From the NCBI GenBank assembly GCA_963970005.1, contig CAXAMN010000002.1:2186384-2250383 (forward strand): a stretch of 64,000 bases of DNA. Reading direction: 5' to 3'. Below the pieces are notes generated by a model. That model did not search any database. It worked only from the letters and a program-made list of their open reading frames with translations, and was not told where the DNA came from. This stretch comes from Durusdinium trenchii (lineage: Eukaryota > Sar > Dinophyceae > Suessiales > Symbiodiniaceae). The stretch's first letter is position 1. Every line of letters begins with the position of its first letter. Below, piece by piece: positions 54,823-63,826 of this stretch. The position numbers and the translations under genes are program-made.

Positions 54823-57800
54823 TGGCTGATGACCTGGCACATGAGTTGAACCATATGGAGGGAAGAAAGGCAGTCCCTGCCCATGTTGCACCAAGCTTTG
54901 TGTGGAAATCCCTCTCTGGACCGATCAGCACTCTCCTGGAAGGATGGTGCCATCACTGGTTCCGACAGGGGCACATACCAGAAGAATGGCGCAGCGGCTG
55001 GATAGTCTTCCTGACGAAGCCCACAAAGGCGCCAAACAAACCGAACGCCCTCCGACCCATTGCACTTCAAACACCGCTGGCCAAAAGCATCATGTCCCTC
55101 TTCGTAACAGCTGCAAGGGCCCATGCCCTACCAATGTTATGCATGTTTCCACAATTTGCCTATCTTCCAGGTAGAGGTACATGGGATGCAATATGTCGAG
55201 TCTACTCACATGTTCGGGAGGTGGCTTCAATGACAGAACGATGGAGATACAATGCAAGCCGCAGTGAACTGAACGCTGAGGGGCCTAGACCCATGCTGTA
55301 CGGAGGCTGCCAATTGTTTTTGGATCTCACACAAGCCTTCGATCACATGCCTCGGTCTTCTCTGATGCAGGCTTTTGACTTGTTGCAGATTCCATCACAT
55401 GTGGCCAATGTTCTGTTACAGTGGCATGTTGATACCAAATACATCTTGACGTACAAAGGTCAGACATGCACAGTACCCACATACAAGGGTGTGAGACAAG
55501 GCTGTCGTGGCGCTCCATTCTTTTGGGCCTCTTTTGTGGCCTTGATTCTCAACGAGGTGGCTAATACAACCTCGGTTGAATGGATGAACACCTTCTGCAC
55601 GTTCTATGCTGATGACGGTCATCTCTGTTTCAAGTTCACCAGCTTGGCTGAGTTCCAACAGGGACTTCAATATATGGGAACAGTCCTTGATACTCTGACC
55701 CAATTTGGAATGACTGTCAACCTCACCAAGTCCGCTATACTGCTGGAGCTAAGAGGAAAGCATAAAAAGAAGGCTCAACAGCTGTACCTTCGACGTCGAT
55801 CACATCAGCAGGTTCTTCAAATTGCTGGACTTCACCAAACCTATGACATTCCCCTCAAGACTTCACAGGATTATCTTGGAGTGAAGATCAGCTATGCACA
55901 GACACCTCTGTTGACCATGAGACACAGATTGACCGCATGCAACCTGAGATTCAAACAAATGCTGCCATGGTTCAAGCGGGGGAATAGGATTTCCATGTTG
56001 CAGAAACATGAGCTCTGGTACACATGCCTGTTCCCGGTATCCTCATATGGTATTGACGCCATTGGAGTGACTGAAGGAACGTTGAACATGTTACATAAAC
56101 AGCTGTTGCGGCAACTTCGACAACTTGGAGGGGATCATTCCTATTTGACCCATAATTCTCATCGAGCATTCCTGAGCGCCCATGGACTTGAGCATCCAAT
56201 CCGTGCTCTGCATTGCCGCTTGATCTCTCAACTGGAACGTTGGGAGGAGAGAAGGAACACGTTGCCACAACATGATATTCTGCATTCCATCAATGCCACA
56301 CACCTGAGTCAATCGGTGGAAATCACGCACCAATGGCTGCAGGACTTCATGGCCCAGCCCGAGGAGGATATCCATTACCACCTGGCAGAGGCTGGTATGG
56401 AGTGCAACATATGTGGTAAACAGTTCCAACAACAACACACCTATCGACGACACCTTGTCCATGAACATGGTATTGCGGTTTTGCAGGGTCCAGAGTTGAA
56501 CATTGCGCGAGACACCATAGATGGACGTCCAACTTGTAGACACTGCGGTGTAGCGTTCATCAGTTGGCAAAATATGCGCTACCACATCCAATCCAGCTCC
56601 TGTCCTGGCATGAATTGCACCAAGGCTCCGCCTTTGATCTTGCAACAACACCGCCGTCGGCTGCTTGATATCTATGATGCTGGTGACCTTCAGCTGCTGA
56701 AAGAGGATGGCAATCTCTGCACCTTCCTCACCCACAGGTGTGTCCTTTGTGGCTACTGGGCTGCACGCACTCAGCAGATGAGTGCTCATGTTGGGCGGGA
56801 TCACCCGGATGCCTCAGCCCTTATCAACAAGGTCATGCCCAACGTCACACGAGCACGTGTTCAATCTCCATGTGAATACTGCAAAAAGGACTTCAAGTCG
56901 AAGACACACACCTGTGCAGTAATGAAGCAGTTGGGCCTGGCACTTGGAGACCGCAGATTTAGACATGAACATCCAGAGGCACCAGATCCGCCTACAATGG
57001 CTGATCATAGATCTCAGGCCCAGTATCAGTGCACCTCTTGTGACTGTCAATTTGCCACGGCTGCTGGGCTTCATCAGCACTTGAGTATGCAACACCCACA
57101 TACCACAGTTCAGACGACTTTCCAGCCTCTCCGTGATCAGGTTCCTGGTGAATTGAAGTGCAGTCACTGTGACCGGTCCTTCTCGACACTGAAGGCCTTG
57201 AAACTCCACATCATTGGCAATCAATGTGACACCTTCATCCAGGACACGGCTGAGGTACCATATCTCTGGCATCATCCGGTGATCTTGGCTGGACTCAGCG
57301 GTGGGACGTTTGATCATTTGATGGGGTACAAAAGTCTGGTTAGGCGACTGGGCCTCCGTTGTGGAATTTGTGGACACCTCTCCCAAAGCTCCACCTCACT
57401 CCTTCGACATTTGGGCACGGAGCATGGTGACCGCTGGGCTGAATTGACCAAGTATGCGGAATGGCTTCAAACCCATACTGCACTGGCTAGGTTGGGTTGC
57501 ACGTGTACCAGACCACCTGGAGGACAACATGTTTGTACATTGTTCTCTCACCTGGCCCTATTTGCGCACCACGACCTTCACAAGTTCAGACACTCTGATC
57601 CAGACACCAAGCTCACTCAGGCATTGAAGCTGGACCTGACTGTCCTGTGCCCTTCACTGCACCTCCTATGGCCGGAGCTGGATGATTGGCTGGTCACTGG
57701 CGAGCTTGCGAAACTCATCAGCACTCCAGACTTGTGCGCCGCTCTTGGGCAATGCTGTGCACTGTGTGGTCGATCAGTGGGGGCTCATGACATGTTCCTA

Positions 57801-60194
57801 CATCTCCGACACCAACATCCCACGGATTGCACCAGGGGGGCACTATACTATAGATATCTCCTGGACATGACACCCCACCTGCACCAGTGCTCGGTTTGCA
57901 ACTTGCACTTGACTGCAGCCCATGAGTGCCCGATCTTGCTTCAGTTAGCAGGTCTGCTCTGTCGACTTCATCATGGACATCGAGGACCGGGATCAGGACC
58001 CAAGTCAAATCCAGCAGATGTGGGGCGTCCTCAAGACCTTGGCTTCCACCAAGGACGAACCAGACGACTCCCAGCCCCAATCCAAGAGACAGAAAGCAGA
58101 ACACCGGCCTACCAAAGGCAAGGGAAAAGGCAAAAATCGCCGGACACCACAGCAGAGCAGCCAAACCGACGATCTCAGGCAAATCGTCCAGACCCTTGCT
58201 CGACTATCACTTCGACACGAAGACGCGTTGAGAGGTTTAGCCATGGAGCAGGACTACATGCTTTTTTTGAGCCTCGGTCCAGGGAGCATCATGTTCAAGA
58301 TGATGCAAGCCACGGAGGAATGGCATCTCACCGAGCCCCAGGACCGCACGATGCCCTTGAGGATCAAGGTCCTGAGAGTCATGCTGGAGGAGTTGCTGAC
58401 GAGAGTCCGCAAACTTCAGACCGCTCGACAAGAAGACGACTTGGTCCAGACTTTGCTCAAGTTTCACTACTTGACTCCGGGGGAGAACAGCAACGAACTC
58501 CGCTTCTCCTTCCTGCAGTGGAACCCGACACAAAAAGCTCTGGAAATAGACACGAACAGAACAGCATTGACGATGCCGTACGTGGCCAACCAGATCACCA
58601 AGATATTGACCTTGCTACAGCAACAGGCACTGATCATCAGGTTCGGGGCCCTTCGCCCCAATGCCCAGATTCAGCAGAACATGAACAAGGAGCAAACATC
58701 GACTCCTCAGGTGATCCCATGGAGGCTATCACTTGCTCTCTCTCACAGACACTCCATGGAGATGCACTCCGTATGGCAGGAGATGACACACTCCGGCGCT
58801 TGGCAGCTGATCTTGGGAAGGATGAGGCAGGCCAACTTACAGCGAACTCCACTAGCCTCTCACTTGGGGAGGCTACTCGAGACCATGTGATCACAGAAGA
58901 CGGCAAGTACCTCAGGGGACTGAGCAATCCCCAAAACTGCTGCTACATGAACGCTACAGTTCAAGGATTGCTATGGGGTGCCATCCAACAGGGACCTCTA
59001 CAGGACAGCCAATGGGAGATTCTGCCTGAAGTGTTTGGTCAGCTACTTACTGACGCTCCAGCTGAGCCGATGCTTTTATGGTCCAATGGACCTTGGCTGA
59101 CACTCCTTCAGTCCTGGGACAAACCGTTTGAACAGCATGACTTGGTTGATTTTGCACACTTCCTTTTGTCCCAGGTGTCACCGTGCTTTGCTAGCAATCT
59201 CTGGGAAGCCAGGGTTGACGCTGATGCCCAGGTGCGTACGGTGGACGGCGGATCTCACCACTGTCCTGTGAGGCTCTACTTGAGCGATGGCTCGAAAAGA
59301 GATGAAACCGCGCTGCAGGATTTGATCACCACATGGAGCCTTGAGTCCTATGGCCTTCAGGCTTTATCAGGAGTCTCTGACATGCTGTGCCTCCAGATCG
59401 ACCGGTTCGACCAATCTGGAAACAAGTGCTTTCGGAAGCTGGTTTGGTCCTCCCCGGTATTCCTTCCGTATTTCACTGGAGCCACCATGGAGGTAGACAA
59501 AGTTCCTTTTGAGGTGACGGCAGTCTCTTTTCATTTGGGTGATGATTCTAGCTCTGGTCACTACAGAACTGCACTATGGGACGGGGAAGTCTGGTATCTA
59601 TTGGACGATGATGCGCCCCCTGCTGCCACACCTGTCCTGCCTGACAAAATCCTAAGGAACTGCTGTCTCCTCTGGTTGAACAGCAAGAATGGAGGGGCCA
59701 TGGAGATTGATGTCGAGCTCCCCACGGAGGCTGCTGGCTCTCCAACTCCCCTGAGCAGGGATCAGATGATGATGAACCTGAAGCATGCCTTTTCGGCTGG
59801 TCGTCCTTGGCAGGCCACTTGGCTTTCGTCGATCGATCGTCTCGATGTGGGTTTTCTTTTGGAATGGCCGGACGTATGCCGATACCTCGTCTTCAATTGC
59901 GCGCTGTGCAGCCTGCGCCCACCCAACCTGTTGAACCACCTCAAGCTGCACCATGCGGCCTGGTTTGCTGCTGCAGTGCCGCTGACTGAAGATTTGATGA
60001 GAGGCTTTCTGACGAAGGCATTGCCAGGTCGAATCTGTGCATGCCACCCGTACTATGCTAGGACTGAGCAGCAGGATGAGCACGTATGTCCGTGCCTGCT
60101 CAATTTTGGATTGCTCCACTGCTTCCTCCGAGCTACACAGGTAGCCAATGCACAAAACACGCTTGCGCTACAGCTTGAGAGGTCGTTCAGTTGA
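54744..60194 (+). CDS. LINE reverse transcriptase-zinc-finger-USP frame (1816 codons)
   Basis: This single open frame carries three modules. Reverse transcriptase (about 30-520): LFLDLTQAFDHMP (Asp194), KGVRQGCRGAPFFWA, and FYADDGHLCF (Asp290, Asp291). Zinc fingers (554-1063): nine CX2C-type units starting with CNICGKQFQ and ending with CSVCNLHL, most of C2H2 form. From about 1077 to 1310 the residues look like a shadow of the overlapping ORF at 57973-58890. USP domain (about 1385-1640): Cys box LSNPQNCCYMNATVQ with Cys1400, and His box SGHYRTALWDGEVWYLLDD with His1606 and Asp1621/1622. A last finger CALCSLRPPNLLNHLKLHH starts at 1719. The first listed codon is TTG; the frame is open further upstream, so reading probably enters from the endonuclease ORF. 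Confidence 0.87.
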   Translation: MEQYMLSLYKATPVDFPGFALENSPVMADDLAHELNHMEGRKAVPAHVAPSFVWKSLSGPISTLLEGWCHHWFRQGHIPEEWRSGWIVFLTKPTKAPNKPNALRPIALQTPLAKSIMSLFVTAARAHALPMLCMFPQFAYLPGRGTWDAICRVYSHVREVASMTERWRYNASRSELNAEGPRPMLYGGCQLFLDLTQAFDHMPRSSLMQAFDLLQIPSHVANVLLQWHVDTKYILTYKGQTCTVPTYKGVRQGCRGAPFFWASFVALILNEVANTTSVEWMNTFCTFYADDGHLCFKFTSLAEFQQGLQYMGTVLDTLTQFGMTVNLTKSAILLELRGKHKKKAQQLYLRRRSHQQVLQIAGLHQTYDIPLKTSQDYLGVKISYAQTPLLTMRHRLTACNLRFKQMLPWFKRGNRISMLQKHELWYTCLFPVSSYGIDAIGVTEGTLNMLHKQLLRQLRQLGGDHSYLTHNSHRAFLSAHGLEHPIRALHCRLISQLERWEERRNTLPQHDILHSINATHLSQSVEITHQWLQDFMAQPEEDIHYHLAEAGMECNICGKQFQQQHTYRRHLVHEHGIAVLQGPELNIARDTIDGRPTCRHCGVAFISWQNMRYHIQSSSCPGMNCTKAPPLILQQHRRRLLDIYDAGDLQLLKEDGNLCTFLTHRCVLCGYWAARTQQMSAHVGRDHPDASALINKVMPNVTRARVQSPCEYCKKDFKSKTHTCAVMKQLGLALGDRRFRHEHPEAPDPPTMADHRSQAQYQCTSCDCQFATAAGLHQHLSMQHPHTTVQTTFQPLRDQVPGELKCSHCDRSFSTLKALKLHIIGNQCDTFIQDTAEVPYLWHHPVILAGLSGGTFDHLMGYKSLVRRLGLRCGICGHLSQSSTSLLRHLGTEHGDRWAELTKYAEWLQTHTALARLGCTCTRPPGGQHVCTLFSHLALFAHHDLHKFRHSDPDTKLTQALKLDLTVLCPSLHLLWPELDDWLVTGELAKLISTPDLCAALGQCCALCGRSVGAHDMFLHLRHQHPTDCTRGALYYRYLLDMTPHLHQCSVCNLHLTAAHECPILLQLAGLLCRLHHGHRGPGSGPKSNPADVGRPQDLGFHQGRTRRLPAPIQETESRTPAYQRQGKRQKSPDTTAEQPNRRSQANRPDPCSTITSTRRRVERFSHGAGLHAFFEPRSREHHVQDDASHGGMASHRAPGPHDALEDQGPESHAGGVADESPQTSDRSTRRRLGPDFAQVSLLDSGGEQQRTPLLLPAVEPDTKSSGNRHEQNSIDDAVRGQPDHQDIDLATATGTDHQVRGPSPQCPDSAEHEQGANIDSSGDPMEAITCSLSQTLHGDALRMAGDDTLRRLAADLGKDEAGQLTANSTSLSLGEATRDHVITEDGKYLRGLSNPQNCCYMNATVQGLLWGAIQQGPLQDSQWEILPEVFGQLLTDAPAEPMLLWSNGPWLTLLQSWDKPFEQHDLVDFAHFLLSQVSPCFASNLWEARVDADAQVRTVDGGSHHCPVRLYLSDGSKRDETALQDLITTWSLESYGLQALSGVSDMLCLQIDRFDQSGNKCFRKLVWSSPVFLPYFTGATMEVDKVPFEVTAVSFHLGDDSSSGHYRTALWDGEVWYLLDDDAPPAATPVLPDKILRNCCLLWLNSKNGGAMEIDVELPTEAAGSPTPLSRDQMMMNLKHAFSAGRPWQATWLSSIDRLDVGFLLEWPDVCRYLVFNCALCSLRPPNLLNHLKLHHAAWFAAAVPLTEDLMRGFLTKALPGRICACHPYYARTEQQDEHVCPCLLNFGLLHCFLRATQVANAQNTLALQLERSFS
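57973..58890 (+). CDS. LINE accessory ORF (305 codons), overlapping the USP frame
   Basis: Starts at ATG (MDIEDRDQDP) where the finger array ends, one frame off the 1816-codon frame. It has an acidic start, a basic KGKGKGKNRR stretch at residues 48-57 and then helical segments (LRQIVQTLARLSLRHEDAL, LRVMLEELLTRVRKLQTA, ITKILTLLQQQALIIRFGA). Its end (HSGAWQLILGRMRQANLQRT) still looks coding, as in similar dinoflagellate proteins I recall. The last 180 bases overlap the start of the USP part. The basic stretch suggests nucleic-acid binding, so it may stand in for the missing ORF1 protein; that is inference. Confidence 0.7.
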   Translation: MDIEDRDQDPSQIQQMWGVLKTLASTKDEPDDSQPQSKRQKAEHRPTKGKGKGKNRRTPQQSSQTDDLRQIVQTLARLSLRHEDALRGLAMEQDYMLFLSLGPGSIMFKMMQATEEWHLTEPQDRTMPLRIKVLRVMLEELLTRVRKLQTARQEDDLVQTLLKFHYLTPGENSNELRFSFLQWNPTQKALEIDTNRTALTMPYVANQITKILTLLQQQALIIRFGALRPNAQIQQNMNKEQTSTPQVIPWRLSLALSHRHSMEMHSVWQEMTHSGAWQLILGRMRQANLQRTPLASHLGRLLETM

Positions 60195-60271
60195 CCCCCA
60201 CGGGGGGATGTGCAGACCTGGAACAAAGAGGTCAACGCTACCTCATGAAGCTGAGGGCGTCGTGAAAGAAA

Positions 60272-60302
<31 letters not shown>
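60272..60302. repeat. (GAT)10 tail of the LINE
   Basis: Ten GAT units directly after cgtgaaagaaa, 78 bases behind the stop codon of the long frame. Confidence 0.9.
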
Positions 60303-60646
60303 GGTTAAAAAATACCAAATGCTGACGAAAAACATCTTCCCAGTCCCAAACATCATGTTTCCCATATGCTCTCCTTTTCCTGTTCTTTTTCCCAAACCGC
60401 GCGCAAGATCCGTTAAGAGCTCTCCCAGAGAAACGCGCCGTGCCGACGCTCCCGTGGACCGTGACCATGTGCCCGACCCTTCACCGAGCTCCCCAAACGC
60501 TCACGCATGGCATGCTTGATCTGATGACCTCGGATGGTGCAGCTTGGGACTTGGGAGTGCTCAAACAAAGTAGCTTGGGATTTGGGGCATTTTACGAAAT
60601 GAGTTAAACCGTTAACCTCGGGGATTCCCCGGGCCAAAAGTCAGAA

Positions 60647-61132
60647 TCACCCGATCAAGACCAGGGTAGAGGAGCACCCAGCTGGGTGACTGGTGAAAGG
60701 AGCTGCTTGTAGAGGCTCGGAGACATACTTCTCAGTCGACATGTCGCCTGTGTCGTTGTCGCCAATGCAAAGCCGACCCACCGCGGTCCAGCACTGGTCC
60801 TTGACAGGTCTGAGATCCATGCTTCTCTGACGATCCTGGCGAGGCCATGGGACAACGTCTCGTGCCAAACGCGAAAATGTGGCAAGTACACAATGATGTA
60901 GACTGTTGATGACTTCCAGAATGGTGAAAACACCTCCAGGCGACAGGGGGGAGTTATTCATCAACACTCCTACATTTTTTCTGGCTGTCTTCGATCGTAA
61001 GGTGCATGGGTGCAGTTCTCCCAGCAAGACGAGGATCCTCCGACACCCCTGTGCGGCTCCGTCGGGCCCCGGGAGCCACAGTCGGAGAGAACCGCACGGC
61101 ACGGTCCTCTTGGCTTCGTTGAACTTCATCAC
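60647..61132 (-). CDS. Unidentified protein ORF (161 codons)
   Basis: Open from MMKFNEAKRTVPCG to a stop at 60647. Segments such as GVFTILEVINSLHHCVLATF and VKDQCWTAVGRLCIGDNDTG look protein-like. No family is recognised. It may be one exon, since possible donors occur near its end. It lies downstream of the PLAC8-type gene on the same strand, between that gene and the 3' end of the LINE. Confidence 0.45.
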   Translation of the reverse strand: MMKFNEAKRTVPCGSLRLWLPGPDGAAQGCRRILVLLGELHPCTLRSKTARKNVGVLMNNSPLSPGGVFTILEVINSLHHCVLATFSRLARDVVPWPRQDRQRSMDLRPVKDQCWTAVGRLCIGDNDTGDMSTEKYVSEPLQAAPFTSHPAGCSSTLVLIG

Positions 61133-61601
61133 TGATCACCTCCTGGTCGAAGATCGCTAAGACCTGGGAGGTGTCTCCGGTGTTGGACCTCGGATTAACT
61201 CACTGAGAAGTGAGATGAACCCGATGTAGCTGAGCCAAAGGGGGTTCTTGTTTGTTGAGGCTCACAAGAAGATTTCGGGGCCACAGACTGCTGCTTGGAG
61301 ATCCAGCCCCTGGCTAAAGGAGCTTCATTGAGCTAGAGGAATGCTCACGGTACACAACCTCAAGAGGTATGAACCTTGCTTCATACCACAAACTGCACGT
61401 CGAACGATCCACCCGCTGCGATTCCGGTTTCGTCTCCAAACTGCACAGCGGGCGATTCGACGAACGAAGACGAAAATAAACCGACTTGCTTGTGGTCGAG
61501 CGCAAGGACTATACAAGATGACAAGTATTTTGGAGGTTCGAATACTTGGCAGTTCGGCCCGGAAACAGGGCTCGCTCCCCTGTTTCTGAGCTGCCACAAT
61601 T

Positions 61602-62387
61602 CTACTGTACTTGCAGGAAGGCCTGTCGCCCATCCACCCGAACCACCTGGCCCACCATTTGAAGTTGCCTTGGAGGGTCAGGTGGGGCAGAGGCGGTGAG
61701 AGGAGCACTCAAGGGATCGCCCACATAGTCCACCTGCAGAGCCTCTTGCATAGCAGCACATGGAATGCAATAGCACCAGATGCACGCATCTTCCGTGATG
61801 CTGAGACAAGTGCTGTGGAGCATGCCGTACTTCTGGCGCAAGTGTTGGCGATGCCGCACCAGAACCCACTTGTGGCCCAAAAGCACAAGCAGGCACAGAA
61901 GTGGACTCAAGACCCTTAGGAGGCCACCGAAGAAGAAGAACCCGCTTGTAAGGAATACAAATTGCCAAAAGGTAAAGGCCCAAAAGTTGCTTTTGGGCGA
62001 ACTGGCCGTGGCAGACCAAAGGGACCAGGGACACCAAATTGCCCAGCACGAGGTTTCCCAGCTATGGCAACACTCACAAAGGCCATAGTCGAAGCCGCTG
62101 CCGCCCGAAGGGCGGATCTCTGAAGGTGAGGGTGGGCGTCTAGTACAACTGTGATAGATGAGCCCCCCAATCAGCACTTCTACAGCAATCAAACACAGCT
62201 GTAGGCCCCCAACCAGTCCTTTCACTGCCTGAATCAGTGCCTGCTGCTCCTGCGGATCGAGATCATCTCCTGTCAGTCGTATGTGAACCTGGGTGTGCGG
62301 CCAACGTTGGACCCCGCCATCTCCAAACGTACCGGGCAAGGTGGCCAGCCACACGATCACGCCATAGCTCAGGAGCCGTGCCGGCAT
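61602..62387 (-). CDS. PLAC8-family cysteine-rich membrane protein
   Basis: The 261-codon frame contains the PLAC8 signature in two halves. GFDYGLCECCHSWETSCW is followed by AIWCPWSLWSATASSPKSNF. After a long hydrophobic stretch (FVFLTSGFFFFGGLLRVLSP) come LRQKYGM, CIWCYCIPCAAMQEAL and QVDYVGDPL. The N-terminus (MPARLLSYGVIVWLATLPG) could be a signal anchor, and a further hydrophobic helix spans about residues 50-78. Relatives in plants and algae are small membrane proteins linked to metal resistance or organ size; in dinoflagellates the role is unknown. A TTTCAG lies just before the start, so the ATG may be internal to an exon. The last residues after PPRQLQMV may be intron. Confidence 0.75.
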   Translation of the reverse strand: MPARLLSYGVIVWLATLPGTFGDGGVQRWPHTQVHIRLTGDDLDPQEQQALIQAVKGLVGGLQLCLIAVEVLIGGLIYHSCTRRPPSPSEIRPSGGSGFDYGLCECCHSWETSCWAIWCPWSLWSATASSPKSNFWAFTFWQFVFLTSGFFFFGGLLRVLSPLLCLLVLLGHKWVLVRHRQHLRQKYGMLHSTCLSITEDACIWCYCIPCAAMQEALQVDYVGDPLSAPLTASAPPDPPRQLQMVGQVVRVDGRQAFLQVQ

Positions 62388-62389
62388 GT

Positions 62390-63200
62390 TCCAGATCTGA
62401 AAACCTTGGGCCTGGGCTTTGCAAGTCAGGCTTGTACATCCGACCCGCCAACGATCATGCCTGTCGGGTTAACGATCATGCCTCTGGGCCATGCAAAGAC
62501 TCACCACCGCACTCGCGGACAAAAAAGATGTATAGAAATGAGAGCTGAGGCAGGTGACATGCGAAGAGTACTCCCTTCCTGACCAACATGGAAACCACCT
62601 GAAAGACCTCAAGTCAACCTCGGTCAACTTGTGTTAGTGTTTTTTGATGCCAGCTTGAATGCAGTCCAAGGCCAGGTAGCGTGCTCAACATCTCGAAACG
62701 ACGTGCATTTCACATGTCCAACTGGTCGACTGCACTTTATGGCTGTGCGATGTGATGTGGCACAGGGCGCTGCGGTGGTGATATGGAATTGCATGCGGCA
62801 GAATGCAGCGATTGTGATATGGTAGTAGTAATGCCAGGAGCTACTAGTAGCTTCCTGCTGCTGGTAGTAATGTGTTGTGTGATGAAATGATGTGTAGTGC
62901 ATTGTGAAGTGGTGAAGTGTATTGTGGTCAGTCGCAATGTAGCATGTGGCAAAGTGCTGTGTGGTGATTGTTATCGAAATCACTACTTATATGTAGTGAC
63001 CAAACACACAAGTGATCACTGTGTAGTGCAATAAAAGTGGTGTATAGTCTAGGGAAACAATGTATTGTTTTGTTATGTCATTGTGGTGTCTGGTAATTGT
63101 GTTCATCCATTTTCTGGACCTTGACACTTTCTTGAAATCTCTACGTTCATCTCACCGTAGTGCTCTTACTCGGAATCTCTGCAGTTCCGGCCCTTACTTT
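62390..63200. other. No gene; short repeats
   Basis: Contains ggcatgatcgtt twice (about 62445-62480) and a CTAGTAG-type cluster at 62822-62870 (gtagtagtaatgccaggagc, tactagtagcttcctgctgc). It is followed by a TGTG-rich stretch. The cluster resembles the one at 29775-29840, where atgccaggagctattagtag also occurs. Confidence 0.5.
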
Positions 63201-63201
63201 C

Positions 63202-63513
63202 TCAAACTCGACCCGGCTTGAAATCTCTACCTCGACAAATCTCTACGTTTTTCTGCTTTGCGTCCAAAAACTTTACCCCATCAAAACCCTTCCACACTCC
63301 CAAAACTCTCTCAGCTAATATATCTTTTGTGTAACTTGATGACTTGACATCTGTCTTGCTGCGGAATGTGCTGCTTCTCATCTCCCCGAAACTCTTCTCG
63401 AAAATTCTGAGCCGGACCACCCGAGGGACGTTGCTCCCACCCGAGCCCCAGACGCGCAGGAAGAAGTCCACCAGGGGAAGCCTGGATGGGCTTTCAATTG
63501 GGTCAAGAATCAT
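63202..63513 (-). CDS. Coding-like ORF, unidentified
   Basis: Reads MILDPIESPSRLPLVDFFLR, VRLRIFEKSFGEMRSSTFRS and LAERVLGVWKGFDGVKFLDA with balanced composition up to a stop at 63202. No family is recognised; it may be part of a larger spliced gene. Confidence 0.35.
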   Translation of the reverse strand: MILDPIESPSRLPLVDFFLRVWGSGGSNVPRVVRLRIFEKSFGEMRSSTFRSKTDVKSSSYTKDILAERVLGVWKGFDGVKFLDAKQKNVEICRGRDFKPGRV

Positions 63514-63763
63514 GGTCTGGCTACGTCTGGAGTGGATGTTGGGGCCTCGGACGCCTCGCTTTGAGTCATTTGTCTGAACCTACGTCGGCGTACCCACCCA
63601 GACGCTAGCCACCCAGTTGTCTGCCTCTTTAGCCACTTGAAAGGAGCTCGCTACGCCGATAACGTGGACCTAGCATGATAGTCCACTAGAGGAAGCATAT
63701 CAAGCCACAACAAAAGTTGTCCACCTCAAAACTATTGGTAGAACTCCCTCAGACTCTGGATGA

Positions 63764-63826
63764 AAGGAGAGAGAAAAGGAGAGAGAAAAGGAGAGAGAGA
63801 GAGAGAGGGAGAGAGAGAGAGAGAGT
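63764..63826. repeat. (GAGAGAAAAG)n/(GA)n microsatellite
   Basis: Three units of gagagaaaag followed by pure GA with occasional GGA. Confidence 0.9.

Larger units (their letters stand above)
52627..60302 (+). mobile_element. Non-LTR retrotransposon (LINE) with zinc fingers and a USP domain, bracketed by (TGA)n
   Basis: The coding order is AP-type endonuclease, reverse transcriptase, C2H2-type finger array, an overlapping 305-codon ORF, and a ubiquitin-specific protease with a last finger. No LTRs were found. A (GAT)10 tract at 60272-60302 closes the 3' end, as simple-repeat tails do in some LINE families, and a (TGA)7 tract lies at 52627-52648 before the 5' region. The exact 5' end is not known; 52649-52938 is taken as leader. 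No ORF1-like coiled-coil protein precedes the endonuclease. Confidence 0.9.

Noticed and set aside
57718-58182. 154-codon minus-strand ORF
   Set aside because: Antisense to the LINE finger/accessory ORF region, with no domain.
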